From positions 104,655-168,654 of the forward strand of contig JBEKXU010000007.1 of the NCBI GenBank assembly GCA_049511715.1: a stretch of DNA of 64,000 nt, in the 5' to 3' direction. Below the pieces are notes generated by a model. The model was not told where the DNA came from. It saw only the letters and a program-made list of their open reading frames with translations, and did not search any database. The position numbers were made by a program, and so were the translations under genes. Below are positions 35,541 through 44,547 of this stretch, one piece after another (position 1 is the stretch's first letter; every line of letters starts with the position of its first letter). This stretch comes from JBEKHT01 sp049511715. GTDB taxonomy: Bacteria; Chloroflexota; Anaerolineae; Anaerolineales; RBG-16-64-43.

Positions 35541-37498
35541 ACCCCACACTGGCAAACCGTGTGCGCATCGCAGGATATTTGCTTCTGATTCCGCTGGCGG
35601 CCATCCTGGTGCAACTCACGCGTTTTCAGATACTTCCCACCCCGGGTCGGTCCGAACTTTTCTCCGCTCCTTATCCACTGGTGCGTCATATCGAGACGCC
35701 GCGTGGTCTGATCTACGACCGGAACGGCAACCTCCTGGCGGGCAATGTCACTCACTATCGCCTCTACCTTGACAACTGCCAGCAGTACCTTTGGGCGCAG
35801 GATCTCTCGGCAGCGGAGAACCACGGGTCCGCGAGCGTCTCGATTGCGAGCGTCCTGGGAGAGCTAGGACAGGTGACGGGGGCCCGGATCAACATTTCCC
35901 CCGTGGTTCAATCCCTGCAGGAACTCGACCGCAGTCTCAGCGGAGGAGCGGCGAACGGAGAGCACCTGAGCACGTGCACCTTGTCCAGCGACGCCGTGGG
36001 AAGCGGCGACTCCCTGGCGGCGGTCCCACTTTGGTTGGACGAATCCCAGGAGGCCAAACTCGAAATTGCGCAAGGTCAGACGGCGGACGCCAAAGGCGAG
36101 TTCCACAGCGACCCGTTGCTCTTCGACATCCGCTCCGAAGCTTGGTACACCCGTTACTATCCGGAGGGGACCTTGGCATCGGAAGTGATTGGCTACAGCC
36201 GCCAATCTGGCGACCAGCCGGGGAATGCGGACCAAGGAGTGCTGCGCTACTACCTGGAAACGGGGGACTGGGGAGTGGAGAACTACTACAACAGCATCCT
36301 TCAGGGAACCCGCGAGGATGTGACCTGGACGGTCGTGCCCATCGACATTACCAACAACATCGACAACGCACAACCTTCGGCCAGCCTGATTCTTACGATT
36401 GATCGGCAAATCCAAGCCGCAACCGAGGCCGTCCTGCAGGAGGGCATCCAGCGAAGCCATGCCTCGCGCGGGTCCATCCTTGTCCTGCAACCGCAAACGG
36501 GCGAGATTCTGGCAATGGCCGACTATCCCCCCGCCGACCTCAACGACCCCAGCGGCTTTCAGGCCGTCTTCCAAGCGAAGGGGAGACTTCCCGAGGACCC
36601 CGAGGGGCAGGTCCCTTCGCTCAACACCGAGGCTCCCTATGAGCCGGGATCCACGTTCAAAGTCCTGACCATGGCCGCGGCGCTTGATTCTGGCAAAGTG
36701 GAACCGGGGACCACCTTCGTGGACCAAGGCACCTTAGAAGTGGGGGGATTGGTAATCCACAACTGGACCCCCCAGGTCTTTGGATTGCAGGACATGACAG
36801 GCTGCCTGGCCAATTCGATCAACACCTGTCTAGCCTGGGTCGCGACCCAAAAGATGGGGGCCGCCGATTTCTACGACTACATGGATCGCTTTTGGATAGG
36901 ACGGACCATCGGCGTTGATCTGCCTGAAGCCCCTGGAGTTCTGCGTCGGCCGGGAGACACGGATTGGACCGATGCTACTTTGGCCACCAATGCTTTCGGG
37001 CAAGGGGTTTCCGTGACGCCGCTACATCTGGCGGCTGACATTGCGGCGGTAGCCAATCACGGGGTCCTGATGGTCCCCCATGTCGTCAAGGCGATTATCC
37101 GCCCCGACGGGTCCGTTCAGGAGATCAGCCCGGTCCGGATAGGGCAACCCATTTCTGCCGCGACGGCCGGTACGTTGAACCAGATGCTAGTGCAATCCCT
37201 GCTGACCGAAGGATCCAAGGCCCTTGTGCCGGGCTACAAGATTGCCGGAAAGACGGGGACGGCTGACATCCCGCCCTACGTCGGGACAAAGACGATCGCC
37301 TCCTTCGTGGGTTGGGGGCCCGCGGACGATCCTCAGGTGCTCATCCTCATTCGCATTGATGAGCCCACCTCGGCGGGCGACATGCAGTATGGATCGATCA
37401 CCGCGGCTCCCCTGTTCGCCGAACTGGCCCCGCGGGTATTCGCGATCTTGGGAATTCCGCCGGACGCGGTCCGCCAGCAGCTGGCCGCCTCGCAATGA
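35537..37498 (+). CDS. ftsI: Penicillin-binding protein, septal transpeptidase (FtsI-like)
   Basis: Class B penicillin-binding protein that cross-links peptidoglycan at the septum. It has 653 residues with an N-terminal membrane helix (IAGYLLLIPLAAILVQL), the PBP dimerisation domain (TPRGLIYDRNGNLLAGN), and the transpeptidase motifs Ser372-TF-Lys375, S427-I-N429 and K572-TG. The start is TTG at 35537, overlapping the ftsL stop. The dimerisation domain carries inserts of about 100 residues, making it longer than typical FtsI. Confidence 0.93.
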   Translation: MNPTLANRVRIAGYLLLIPLAAILVQLTRFQILPTPGRSELFSAPYPLVRHIETPRGLIYDRNGNLLAGNVTHYRLYLDNCQQYLWAQDLSAAENHGSASVSIASVLGELGQVTGARINISPVVQSLQELDRSLSGGAANGEHLSTCTLSSDAVGSGDSLAAVPLWLDESQEAKLEIAQGQTADAKGEFHSDPLLFDIRSEAWYTRYYPEGTLASEVIGYSRQSGDQPGNADQGVLRYYLETGDWGVENYYNSILQGTREDVTWTVVPIDITNNIDNAQPSASLILTIDRQIQAATEAVLQEGIQRSHASRGSILVLQPQTGEILAMADYPPADLNDPSGFQAVFQAKGRLPEDPEGQVPSLNTEAPYEPGSTFKVLTMAAALDSGKVEPGTTFVDQGTLEVGGLVIHNWTPQVFGLQDMTGCLANSINTCLAWVATQKMGAADFYDYMDRFWIGRTIGVDLPEAPGVLRRPGDTDWTDATLATNAFGQGVSVTPLHLAADIAAVANHGVLMVPHVVKAIIRPDGSVQEISPVRIGQPISAATAGTLNQMLVQSLLTEGSKALVPGYKIAGKTGTADIPPYVGTKTIASFVGWGPADDPQVLILIRIDEPTSAGDMQYGSITAAPLFAELAPRVFAILGIPPDAVRQQLAASQ

Positions 37499-37522
37499 GG
37501 AGTTGCGACACGCAGGATAGGC

Positions 37523-38971
37523 ATGTTGGATCTGTCAGTGGTTTTTGAAGCGTTGAATGCTCCAGCTCCGGACCTGCCGGACCTAAAGGCTCTGGGCCGA
37601 CGGGTCCTCACAGACGCCGTGATTGATTCCCGCATGGCGATTCCAGGCTGCCTGTTCATCGCCCTCCCCGGGGAGAAAACCGATGGCCACTCGTTTGTCG
37701 CCGACGCGTTCAAGCGGGGAGCGGCCGTCGCCCTCGTTCAGAACGATGTGCCTGGGTTTCCTGCGCTGGATTTCACGGCCGGGGCCTTGGGGGCTGGCCC
37801 GGCACAGGAGTTGGATCCGAAGGCGCCCCTTCGTCTCTGCCTGCGGGTGGACAACACCTTGGATTCCATGCAAAAGATTGCCCGCCTTTGGCGGGAGCGA
37901 TTGCCGGAGTTGAGAGTCGTCGCAATCACAGGCAGCGTCGGCAAGTCCACGACTAAAGAACTGGTGGCCAACGTGCTTTCCACTCACTTTGCCACGCTGG
38001 CCAGCGAGACCAGCTTTAACAATGAAATTGGCCTTCCGCTCACGCTGCTTCGAGCCACCAGCTCCCACCGTTTTGCCGTGCTGGAGATGGGGTTCTACCT
38101 CCCCGGGGACATTCGCCTGTTGTGCGAAATCTCTCGTCCTGAGATCGGCGTGGTGACGATGATCGGGCCTGTTCACCTCGAGCGCGCGGGCAGCCTGGAG
38201 GCCATTGTCAGGGGCAAGGCGGAGCTCCTGGAAGCCCTGCCTCCCAGCGGAACAGCGATCCTGAACTATGACGACGAGCGGGTGCGGGGAATGGCGTTTT
38301 CCAGCCGAGCCAGGGTCTTCTTCTACGGCCTGGATCCCGAGGCGGAGCTGAGGGCCAGCGATGTGACCTCGCTCGGATTGAAAGGGATCCGCTTTACGGT
38401 CAGCTTCCGGGGAGAGACCTTGCATCTGCAGGTCCCGCTCTTGGGACAGCACTCCGTCCACACGGCGCTCCGGGCGGCAGCGGTGGGATTGGTCGTCGGC
38501 CTGACATGGCAGGAAATCCTTGAGGGATTGACGGCTCCCGCCGTGCAGTTGCGGCTGGTCACCGTAGAAGGCCCAAACGGTTCCTTGATTGTGGATGACA
38601 CCTACAACGCCTCCCCCGATTCGATGATCGCCGCGTTGAACTTGCTGGCTGAACTTGGCGGGCGTCCGATGGCCGTGCTGGGGGACATGCTGGAGCTGGG
38701 GGGATTTGAAGAACAGGGACACCGCATGGTCGGTGCCCGCGCCGCGGAGGTCATCGACGAGCTCGTCACCATCGGCGAAAAAGCGCGCTGGATTGCGGAA
38801 GAAGCCCACCTGCAGGGTCTTTCCTCGGCCAAGATTTCAGCGTATGCAACGGCAGAGGAGGCCCTTCCGTATTTGAAAGATCGGATCCGAGCCGGGGATG
38901 TGGTGCTGGTCAAAGGGTCGCATGCCCTGCGCCTGGATCGTATTGTCGGTTCGCTGGAGAGTGACCTGTGA
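37523..38971 (+). CDS. murF: UDP-MurNAc-tripeptide--D-Ala-D-Ala ligase
   Basis: Adds the D-Ala-D-Ala dipeptide to the nucleotide precursor. It has 482 residues. The N-terminal domain binds UDP (TDAVIDSRMAIPGCLFIAL), the P-loop is ITGSVGKSTTKEL, followed by FNNEIGLPLTLL, and the C-terminal domain contains DDTYNASPDSM. The NNEIG and YNASP signatures are specific to MurF rather than MurE, for which a DNPR motif would be expected. murE, normally between ftsI and murF, is missing. The end overlaps mraY by 4 bases. Confidence 0.96.
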   Translation: MLDLSVVFEALNAPAPDLPDLKALGRRVLTDAVIDSRMAIPGCLFIALPGEKTDGHSFVADAFKRGAAVALVQNDVPGFPALDFTAGALGAGPAQELDPKAPLRLCLRVDNTLDSMQKIARLWRERLPELRVVAITGSVGKSTTKELVANVLSTHFATLASETSFNNEIGLPLTLLRATSSHRFAVLEMGFYLPGDIRLLCEISRPEIGVVTMIGPVHLERAGSLEAIVRGKAELLEALPPSGTAILNYDDERVRGMAFSSRARVFFYGLDPEAELRASDVTSLGLKGIRFTVSFRGETLHLQVPLLGQHSVHTALRAAAVGLVVGLTWQEILEGLTAPAVQLRLVTVEGPNGSLIVDDTYNASPDSMIAALNLLAELGGRPMAVLGDMLELGGFEEQGHRMVGARAAEVIDELVTIGEKARWIAEEAHLQGLSSAKISAYATAEEALPYLKDRIRAGDVVLVKGSHALRLDRIVGSLESDL

Positions 38972-39951
38972 ACGTTGGAATGCCGATGGCCTTGAGTCTG
39001 GGAGGCATCACCTTCGCTCTGACCGTGATTTGGGGAGGACCATTGCTCCAGGTGCTTCGCAGACTGGGAATTGGCAAGCAGATCCGCATCGAAGGACCAC
39101 GCAGCCACCAGTCCAAGCTGGGGACTCCCACAATGGGCGGCTTGCTGGTGATTATCCCGGTGGTAGTCATCACGCTCCTGCTGAACACCGTCTCGATCCT
39201 GGGCCGTTCCCTTTTGGGCCGGTCAATTCTCCTTCCTCTGGGCGCCATGCTCGCCTTCGCGGCGCTCGGGGCCGTCGACGACTGGTTGGGGCTGCACGGA
39301 CGACCGTTGCGGGTCCGGGAGAAGCTTGCTGCGGAGTGCGTCATGGCCTTGATCGTGGCCATCGGCCTTAAGTATGTGCTGAATGTGCCGGGCGCTTTCT
39401 TGCCGGGCGTTCCGGGATATTTTGACCTCGGCCTGGGGTACCTCCCCGTGGCGGTCCTGGTCATCGTCTCCTCCACGAACGCCATCAACATCACCGACGG
39501 TTTGGATGGATTGGCGGGATTGGTGGCCGCAACCGCGTTCGTCGCCTATGCGCTCATTGCGGGGATTCAGGGGCAAGTGTTCTTGGTGCGCTTCTGTTTC
39601 ACGGTGGTGGGGGCCCTGTTCGCCTTCCTTTGGTACAACGCGTACCCGGCCCAAATGTTCATGGGCGATACCGGTTCCTTGGCCATTGGGGCCTTGCTCG
39701 GGGTTGTGGCGCTCATGACGGCCCAGTGGGCTCTCCTGCCCCTCATCGCCATTATCCCGGCCAGCGAGACCCTCAGTGTGATTCTGCAGGTTGTCTTTTT
39801 CCGATGGACCAAGGGGCGACGCCTGTTCAGGATGGCGCCCCTTCATCATCATTTTGAGCTCCTGGGTTGGAGCGAGACCCAGGTCGTTCAACGCTTCTGG
39901 CTCATGGGATTGCTCGCCGCCATGGTCGGAGTGGCGCTCGCCGTGGCTTAG
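38968..39951 (+). CDS. mraY: Phospho-MurNAc-pentapeptide transferase MraY
   Basis: Integral membrane enzyme that makes lipid I from undecaprenyl phosphate. It has 327 residues with about ten membrane helices. Catalytic loops are visible: GTPTMGG, DDWLGL, NAINITDGLDGLAG, FMGDTGSLA and PLHHHFELLGWSE. The GTG start at 38968 overlaps the murF stop (GTGA). Confidence 0.96.
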   Translation: MNVGMPMALSLGGITFALTVIWGGPLLQVLRRLGIGKQIRIEGPRSHQSKLGTPTMGGLLVIIPVVVITLLLNTVSILGRSLLGRSILLPLGAMLAFAALGAVDDWLGLHGRPLRVREKLAAECVMALIVAIGLKYVLNVPGAFLPGVPGYFDLGLGYLPVAVLVIVSSTNAINITDGLDGLAGLVAATAFVAYALIAGIQGQVFLVRFCFTVVGALFAFLWYNAYPAQMFMGDTGSLAIGALLGVVALMTAQWALLPLIAIIPASETLSVILQVVFFRWTKGRRLFRMAPLHHHFELLGWSETQVVQRFWLMGLLAAMVGVALAVA

Positions 39952-40003
39952 GGCGCCGACCCGGCGGGGAGTACTCGCGTAATCCAGGTCGAGGAGGGCT
40001 GCG

Positions 40004-40330
40004 ATGGAACTCGGAATGCTCTGGTTCGATGGCGACACACAGCGACCGTTGCAGGAACGGTTGGAGCGTGCCGCTCGTTACTATTCCCAGAAATACGGTC
40101 GCCGTGCGAATACCTGCTACCTGCATCCCAGCACGATCGAGCCGTCAGGCAACAGGTCAGACCGCAAAAGCGGGAGGCGCGTAGAGCTGGTCGCGGGCAT
40201 GGTCGTGCGGTCCTCTCGCACCGTCTTGCCGAACCACTTTTGGCTCGGTGTTGAGGAATCCGAGGGGCCCATCCCGTTGCCTGCCTCATTGGGCGCCTTG
40301 GAGAGGCAACGCCAGGCCGTTCCAAGGTGA
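40004..40330 (+). CDS. Small protein of unknown function between mraY and murD
   Basis: 108 residues, no membrane segment or signal peptide. It begins MELGMLWFDGD, contains ARYYSQKYGRRANTCYLHPS and ends with a motif around SSRTVLPNHFWLGVEE. Similar small proteins with an MLWFD start and LPxHFWIG end occur in Chloroflexota, from recollection and not from a search. GGAGGG lies about 7 bases before the ATG. Its place inside a tightly packed wall-synthesis operon suggests a link, but no function can be stated. Confidence 0.7.
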   Translation: MELGMLWFDGDTQRPLQERLERAARYYSQKYGRRANTCYLHPSTIEPSGNRSDRKSGRRVELVAGMVVRSSRTVLPNHFWLGVEESEGPIPLPASLGALERQRQAVPR

Positions 40331-40377
40331 TTCCTGTCCTGCGGGTAAGAGTCGCGTAGCGGCGTTCGAATCGAGAG

Positions 40378-41784
40378 ATGGATTACTCGCGGTTGAGGGT
40401 CGTCATTCTGGGGTTGGCGCGCCAGGGCACAGCACTCGCGCGTTATCTCGCGGCCCAGGGAGCTCACGTGGTTGTCAGTGACCTCAAGTCGGCGGAGAGC
40501 CTGGGGGAGCGCCTCGAGGCGCTGCGGGGCCTCAACCTGGAATTTATCCTGGGAGGCCATCCCCTGCAGGTTCTGGACGGGGCCGACATGCTCTTCCTGT
40601 CCGGCGGCGTTCCGGGCGACCTGCCCCTTGTGGTGGAGGCCCGCAGAAGAGGGATTCCCATCTCCAACGATTCTCAAGTGTTCCTGGAAGCTTGTCCCGC
40701 TCGAACGATCGGCATCACGGGCTCGGCCGGCAAGACAACGACCACCGCATTGGTAGCGGAGATTGCCCGGGCCAGCACCGCCTTCGCGAAGCCTGCCGCA
40801 GTGTGGATGGGAGGCAACGTCGGCAACCCGTTGATTGCGGAGCTCGAGCAGGTCCGGCCTGGGGACCTGGTGGTCATGGAACTGTCGAGCTTTCAATTGG
40901 AGTGGATGACGCGCAGCCCGAACATCGCGGCGATCCTGAATCTGACCCCCAACCACCTGGACCGGCATGGGACCATGGCGGCCTACCGGGAGGCCAAAGC
41001 CAGGATCCTGCAGGCCCAAGGCCTGCAGGATTGGGCCGTTCTGGGCTGGGACAGCCCCGAGGCGCGAGGTCTCTTGGAGCGAGCTCAGGGAAGGAGCGCC
41101 TTCTTCAGCCTCGACTCGCACGCGGCCCAGGATTGGATCGACGGTTCTTTTCTCGAGGAGGGCTGGATTGTGGTTCGTCGGGCTCGCCGCGACGCTCGGG
41201 TGCTGCCCTCGCGCGAGATCCGGCTGCGGGGCCGCCATAACCTGGCGAACGTCGTGGCCGCCTGCCTGCTGGCGAGTCTGGCCGGGGTCCCAGCCCAGGA
41301 GATGGGGGAGGCCATCCGACGCTTTCCCGGAGTTCCCCATCGCCTGGAGTTTGTCGGCCGCATTCAGGGGGCGGACTGGTACAACGACTCGATCGCCACT
41401 GCACCAGAACGAGCCATCGCCGCCATCGAATCCTTTTCCGAGCCGTTGGTGCTGCTGGCCGGCGGAAGGGACAAGAAACTCCCTTGGGAGGACTGGGCCC
41501 TCCGGGTTCGGTCCCGAGTGGACCATCTCATCCTTTTCGGCGAGTCTGCCGCGCTGCTCGAGTCGGCTCTTACCTCCACCCCCAATCTGGGACGCCCCAT
41601 GACCGTCACCCGTTGCGCCGGCCTGGAGGAGGCGGTCAGGGCGGCGGCGAAGGTTGCCCGGCCCGGATCGGTCGTCCTTTTGGCCCCGGGGGGGACCAGC
41701 TTTGACGAGTTTCATGACTTCGAAGAACGGGGGGAGCGCTTTCGAGAGTGGGTGAAGCAACTCCAGCAGGAGGCTGGCGAATGA
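40378..41784 (+). CDS. murD: UDP-MurNAc-L-Ala--D-Glu ligase
   Basis: Adds D-glutamate to UDP-MurNAc-L-Ala. It has 468 residues with a Rossmann-type N-terminal domain (RVVILGLARQGTALARYL), P-loop GITGSAGKTTTTAL, MELSSFQLEWM and NLTPNHLDRHG, and a C-terminal domain containing DSIATAPE and LLAGGRDK. The latter two are MurD signatures. It follows the small unknown gene by 47 bases and overlaps ftsW by 4. Confidence 0.96.
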   Translation: MDYSRLRVVILGLARQGTALARYLAAQGAHVVVSDLKSAESLGERLEALRGLNLEFILGGHPLQVLDGADMLFLSGGVPGDLPLVVEARRRGIPISNDSQVFLEACPARTIGITGSAGKTTTTALVAEIARASTAFAKPAAVWMGGNVGNPLIAELEQVRPGDLVVMELSSFQLEWMTRSPNIAAILNLTPNHLDRHGTMAAYREAKARILQAQGLQDWAVLGWDSPEARGLLERAQGRSAFFSLDSHAAQDWIDGSFLEEGWIVVRRARRDARVLPSREIRLRGRHNLANVVAACLLASLAGVPAQEMGEAIRRFPGVPHRLEFVGRIQGADWYNDSIATAPERAIAAIESFSEPLVLLAGGRDKKLPWEDWALRVRSRVDHLILFGESAALLESALTSTPNLGRPMTVTRCAGLEEAVRAAAKVARPGSVVLLAPGGTSFDEFHDFEERGERFREWVKQLQQEAGE

Positions 41785-43001
41785 TGAACTCTGGTCCGGG
41801 GGCCCGAATGCGCGGGTCCGACATCGGGTTCGACCCCGTGTATCTCTTGCTGGTGCTGACGCTCCTGGTGTTTGGATTGATTGTCGATGCCTCCAGCAGC
41901 TGGGGGGCCTCCTATGAGCTTTCTCCCAATCAGTCCATCTGGTACCTTTTCTCGCACCAGCTGGCCTGGGCGGCTTTGGGCCTGGTGCTTTTGTTTGTCA
42001 CCTTCCGGCTGGATTACCACCGCTGGCAGCGCTTGGCCGTCCCGGTAGGATTGGTTACGGTCGTGCTGTTGATCGCCGTAGTGGTCGTCAACTGGAACGG
42101 CTCTGCCCGGCGAGGTCTTGTGCAGGAGTCAATCCAGGGTTCCGAAGTGGCCAAGTTTGCCACGGTGGTCTACCTGGGGGTCTGGCTGGTCTCCAAAGCC
42201 AAGGTTCTCCGCAACCCGTCTCTGGGTCTCATTCCCTTTGCGCTCCTGATCGGATTGTTTGCGGGCCTGATTTTGCTCGAGCCGGACCTGAGCGCGGCCG
42301 CCACGATCGTCGTCATCGGAATGGCAATGTTCTTTTTCGGCGGAGGTAGCTACCGGGACGTGGCCGTGGCCACGGTCGTCATGGTCGCCGGAGGCCTCCT
42401 CTTGGCGATGCTTGTTCGTCCCGCCCGCATCGAGCAGTATCTGGCGGGATGGAAGGATATCCGTGAGGCCAACCTGCAGGTCATTGAAGCATTGTCGGCG
42501 GTGTCGCGGGGAGGCTTGCTGGGGGTCGGGCCGGGGGCCGGTGAGTTCAAGTATTTTTCCCTTCCGGCGGCGCATACGGACAGCGTCTTTGCGGTGATCT
42601 CAGAGGAACTGGGTTTTGTGGGGGATCTGATTGTCCTGGCCCTCTTTGCCGCATTGTCGTTCCGAGGATTTCAGATCGCCCTGCGAGCGCCCGACTCCCT
42701 GGGCTTGCTCTTCGCCGCAGGATTCACGACTTGGATTGCCGCCGAGGCCCTGGTCAATGTCTTGACCATCCTGGCCTTGTTGCCTTTAGTGGGGAACCCG
42801 CTTCCCTTCTTTAGCTACGGTGGGTCCAACCTGGTCATGACTCTGGCGGCTACAGGCATCGTACTGAACGTGTCGCGCACCAGCCATGCTCGTGGGAAAG
42901 AAGAGATGACCCATGCGGGGGCTGATCAGCGCTGGTGGAACGGGCGGGGGGATCTTTCCCGCGCTAGCGGTAGTCCAAACTCTTCGCCGAAACGACCCTG
43001 A
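41781..43001 (+). CDS. ftsW: SEDS peptidoglycan polymerase FtsW
   Basis: Polymerises lipid II at the septum together with FtsI. It has 406 residues from the ATG at 41781 and about ten membrane helices. Catalytic and conserved regions are present: the LLLEPDLSAAATIV region with the essential Asp, and the C-terminal PFFSYGGSNLVMTLAATGIVLN. The start overlaps murD (ATGATGA allows two starts). The last 89 bases overlap murG, which is unusually long. Confidence 0.93.
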   Translation: MMNSGPGARMRGSDIGFDPVYLLLVLTLLVFGLIVDASSSWGASYELSPNQSIWYLFSHQLAWAALGLVLLFVTFRLDYHRWQRLAVPVGLVTVVLLIAVVVVNWNGSARRGLVQESIQGSEVAKFATVVYLGVWLVSKAKVLRNPSLGLIPFALLIGLFAGLILLEPDLSAAATIVVIGMAMFFFGGGSYRDVAVATVVMVAGGLLLAMLVRPARIEQYLAGWKDIREANLQVIEALSAVSRGGLLGVGPGAGEFKYFSLPAAHTDSVFAVISEELGFVGDLIVLALFAALSFRGFQIALRAPDSLGLLFAAGFTTWIAAEALVNVLTILALLPLVGNPLPFFSYGGSNLVMTLAATGIVLNVSRTSHARGKEEMTHAGADQRWWNGRGDLSRASGSPNSSPKRP

Positions 43002-44025
43002 GGCGCAAATCCTCTGGATCGGAGGAGAAGGGGGCATGGAAGCGGACATCGTGCCTCGCTACCAGATCGCCTACCACTCCATTCCGGCGGCGGGGTTGCA
43101 CGGTGTCGGCCTGGGCCGAATGCTGCCGAACGGCCTCAGCTTGGCGCGCGGGTTTCTTCGATCGCTCGCGGTGGTGCGGGACTTTCGCCCCCAGGTCCTT
43201 TTGGTCACCGGCGGGTACGTGGCCGTCCCGGCCGCCTTGGCCAGCTGGGTGAACCGTGTGCCCATCCTGGCCTTCCTTCCGGACCTCCAGCCCGCCTTGG
43301 CCATGCGGTTCACCGCCCGGCTGGCACAGCGAGTGGCGCTCTCGGCGGCGGAAAGCCGGGCTTGGTTTGCGCGCAGTACCGATACGGTGGTCACGGGCTA
43401 CCCTCTGCGCCAAGAACTGATGGCAGCGGAGCGGGAAGAGGCCCGGCGACATTTTGGGATTGAAGGCCAGGGGTTCGTGCTGCTGATCCTGGGCGGCAGC
43501 CGCGGGGCCAGGCCAATCAACCGGGGTGTGGAAGCCGCATTGGCGGATTTGCTCGAGCATCTGGAAGTCATTCACATCACCGGGAGTTCAGATTGGGAAC
43601 AGGTCTGCCAGGTGGCTGGCAACCTCCCCCCCGATCTGCGAGCCAGGCATCATGCCTTCCCGTTCTTGTACGAGGAAATGGGCTTGGCTCTGGCCGCAGG
43701 CGACTTGGCCGTATCTCGGGCTGGGGCTTCGATCTTGGGAGAGTACCCGCATTTCCTGCTCCCCTCCATATTGGTGCCGTATCCGCATGCGGGGCGCTAC
43801 CAGGAGGAAAACGCAGATTACTTGGTCCGCCGGGGCGGAGCGATCAAGTTGGCCGAGCGGGATCTGGGGGCCAGACTGAAGACGACCATCCTGGAGCTCG
43901 AGAGGGATCGAGATCGTCTGGCCCGGATGCAGCGAGCGCTGCGCGCGATCCGCGTCGAGGATGGGTCGGCCCGGCTGGCGCAGGAATTCGTTCGCTTGGC
44001 CAAAGATAAGGGCCAGAAAGAATGA
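42913..44025 (+). CDS. murG: UDP-GlcNAc--lipid I N-acetylglucosaminyltransferase MurG
   Basis: Adds GlcNAc to lipid I to make lipid II at the inner membrane face. It has 370 residues. The N-terminal GGTGGGIFPALAV loop and the C-terminal nucleotide-binding GGSRGARPINRGV and AGASILGEYPHFLLPSILVPYPHA are present. GGIFPAL replaces the common GHIFPAL, losing the conserved His of the first loop. It overlaps ftsW by 89 bases; the ATG at 42913 is the only sensible start for the glycine loop. Confidence 0.93.
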   Translation: MRGLISAGGTGGGIFPALAVVQTLRRNDPEAQILWIGGEGGMEADIVPRYQIAYHSIPAAGLHGVGLGRMLPNGLSLARGFLRSLAVVRDFRPQVLLVTGGYVAVPAALASWVNRVPILAFLPDLQPALAMRFTARLAQRVALSAAESRAWFARSTDTVVTGYPLRQELMAAEREEARRHFGIEGQGFVLLILGGSRGARPINRGVEAALADLLEHLEVIHITGSSDWEQVCQVAGNLPPDLRARHHAFPFLYEEMGLALAAGDLAVSRAGASILGEYPHFLLPSILVPYPHAGRYQEENADYLVRRGGAIKLAERDLGARLKTTILELERDRDRLARMQRALRAIRVEDGSARLAQEFVRLAKDKGQKE

Positions 44026-44543
44026 CCATTGCGCTGGTCTTCTGGTTGCTGGTCTTCGTCTTCGCGCTGATCGGCTCGTTGCGCGGTTGGGCCAAGGAAT
44101 TGCTGGTGAGTTTCAGCATGGTGATTGCTCTGTTCATCAACCTGCTTCTGAACAAATACGCGACGGGGATTCTGTCCACCTTGAGCACGGATACCCTCTT
44201 TTGGGTGAGGGCGGGTCTTGTGGGATTGATGGCCTATCTTGGATACCTCGCCCCGAAGGTGCCTTGGGTGCCGGAAAACCGCTTTCTGCGCGAGCACGTG
44301 CAGGACGGGCTTCTGGGATTCGTCCTGGGCGCGGTCAACGGGGCCCTGGTCTTTGGCAGCATTTGGTACTTCCTGCACATGGCAGGATATCCCTTTCCAG
44401 GATTGGAATTCGCGCGCCAGACTGCGCAGAACCCGCAGATCGTCACCATGATGCGCTACATGCCCCCTGTCCTGCTGGGGGAGACTTGGCTTCTGGTCGT
44501 CGTTGCCGTCGTTTCCGTCTTTGTGATTGTCGTATTTGTGTGA
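44022..44543 (+). CDS. CvpA-like membrane protein
   Basis: 173 residues with four predicted membrane helices: residues 2-20, 28-43, 65-79 and 98-116, and a hydrophobic C-terminus (WLLVVVAVVSVFVIVVFV). The layout, with GSLRGWAKELLVSFSMV after the first helix, resembles the CvpA family. It overlaps murG by 4 bases and ends 4 bases before murC. CvpA homologues affect envelope stress tolerance, but no dcw role is established. Confidence 0.65.
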   Translation: MTIALVFWLLVFVFALIGSLRGWAKELLVSFSMVIALFINLLLNKYATGILSTLSTDTLFWVRAGLVGLMAYLGYLAPKVPWVPENRFLREHVQDGLLGFVLGAVNGALVFGSIWYFLHMAGYPFPGLEFARQTAQNPQIVTMMRYMPPVLLGETWLLVVVAVVSVFVIVVFV

Positions 44544-44547
44544 GCCC

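Noticed and set aside
40117..41760. 547-codon minus-strand frame opposite murD
   Set aside because: Antisense shadow; MurD motifs are on the plus strand in a continuous operon.
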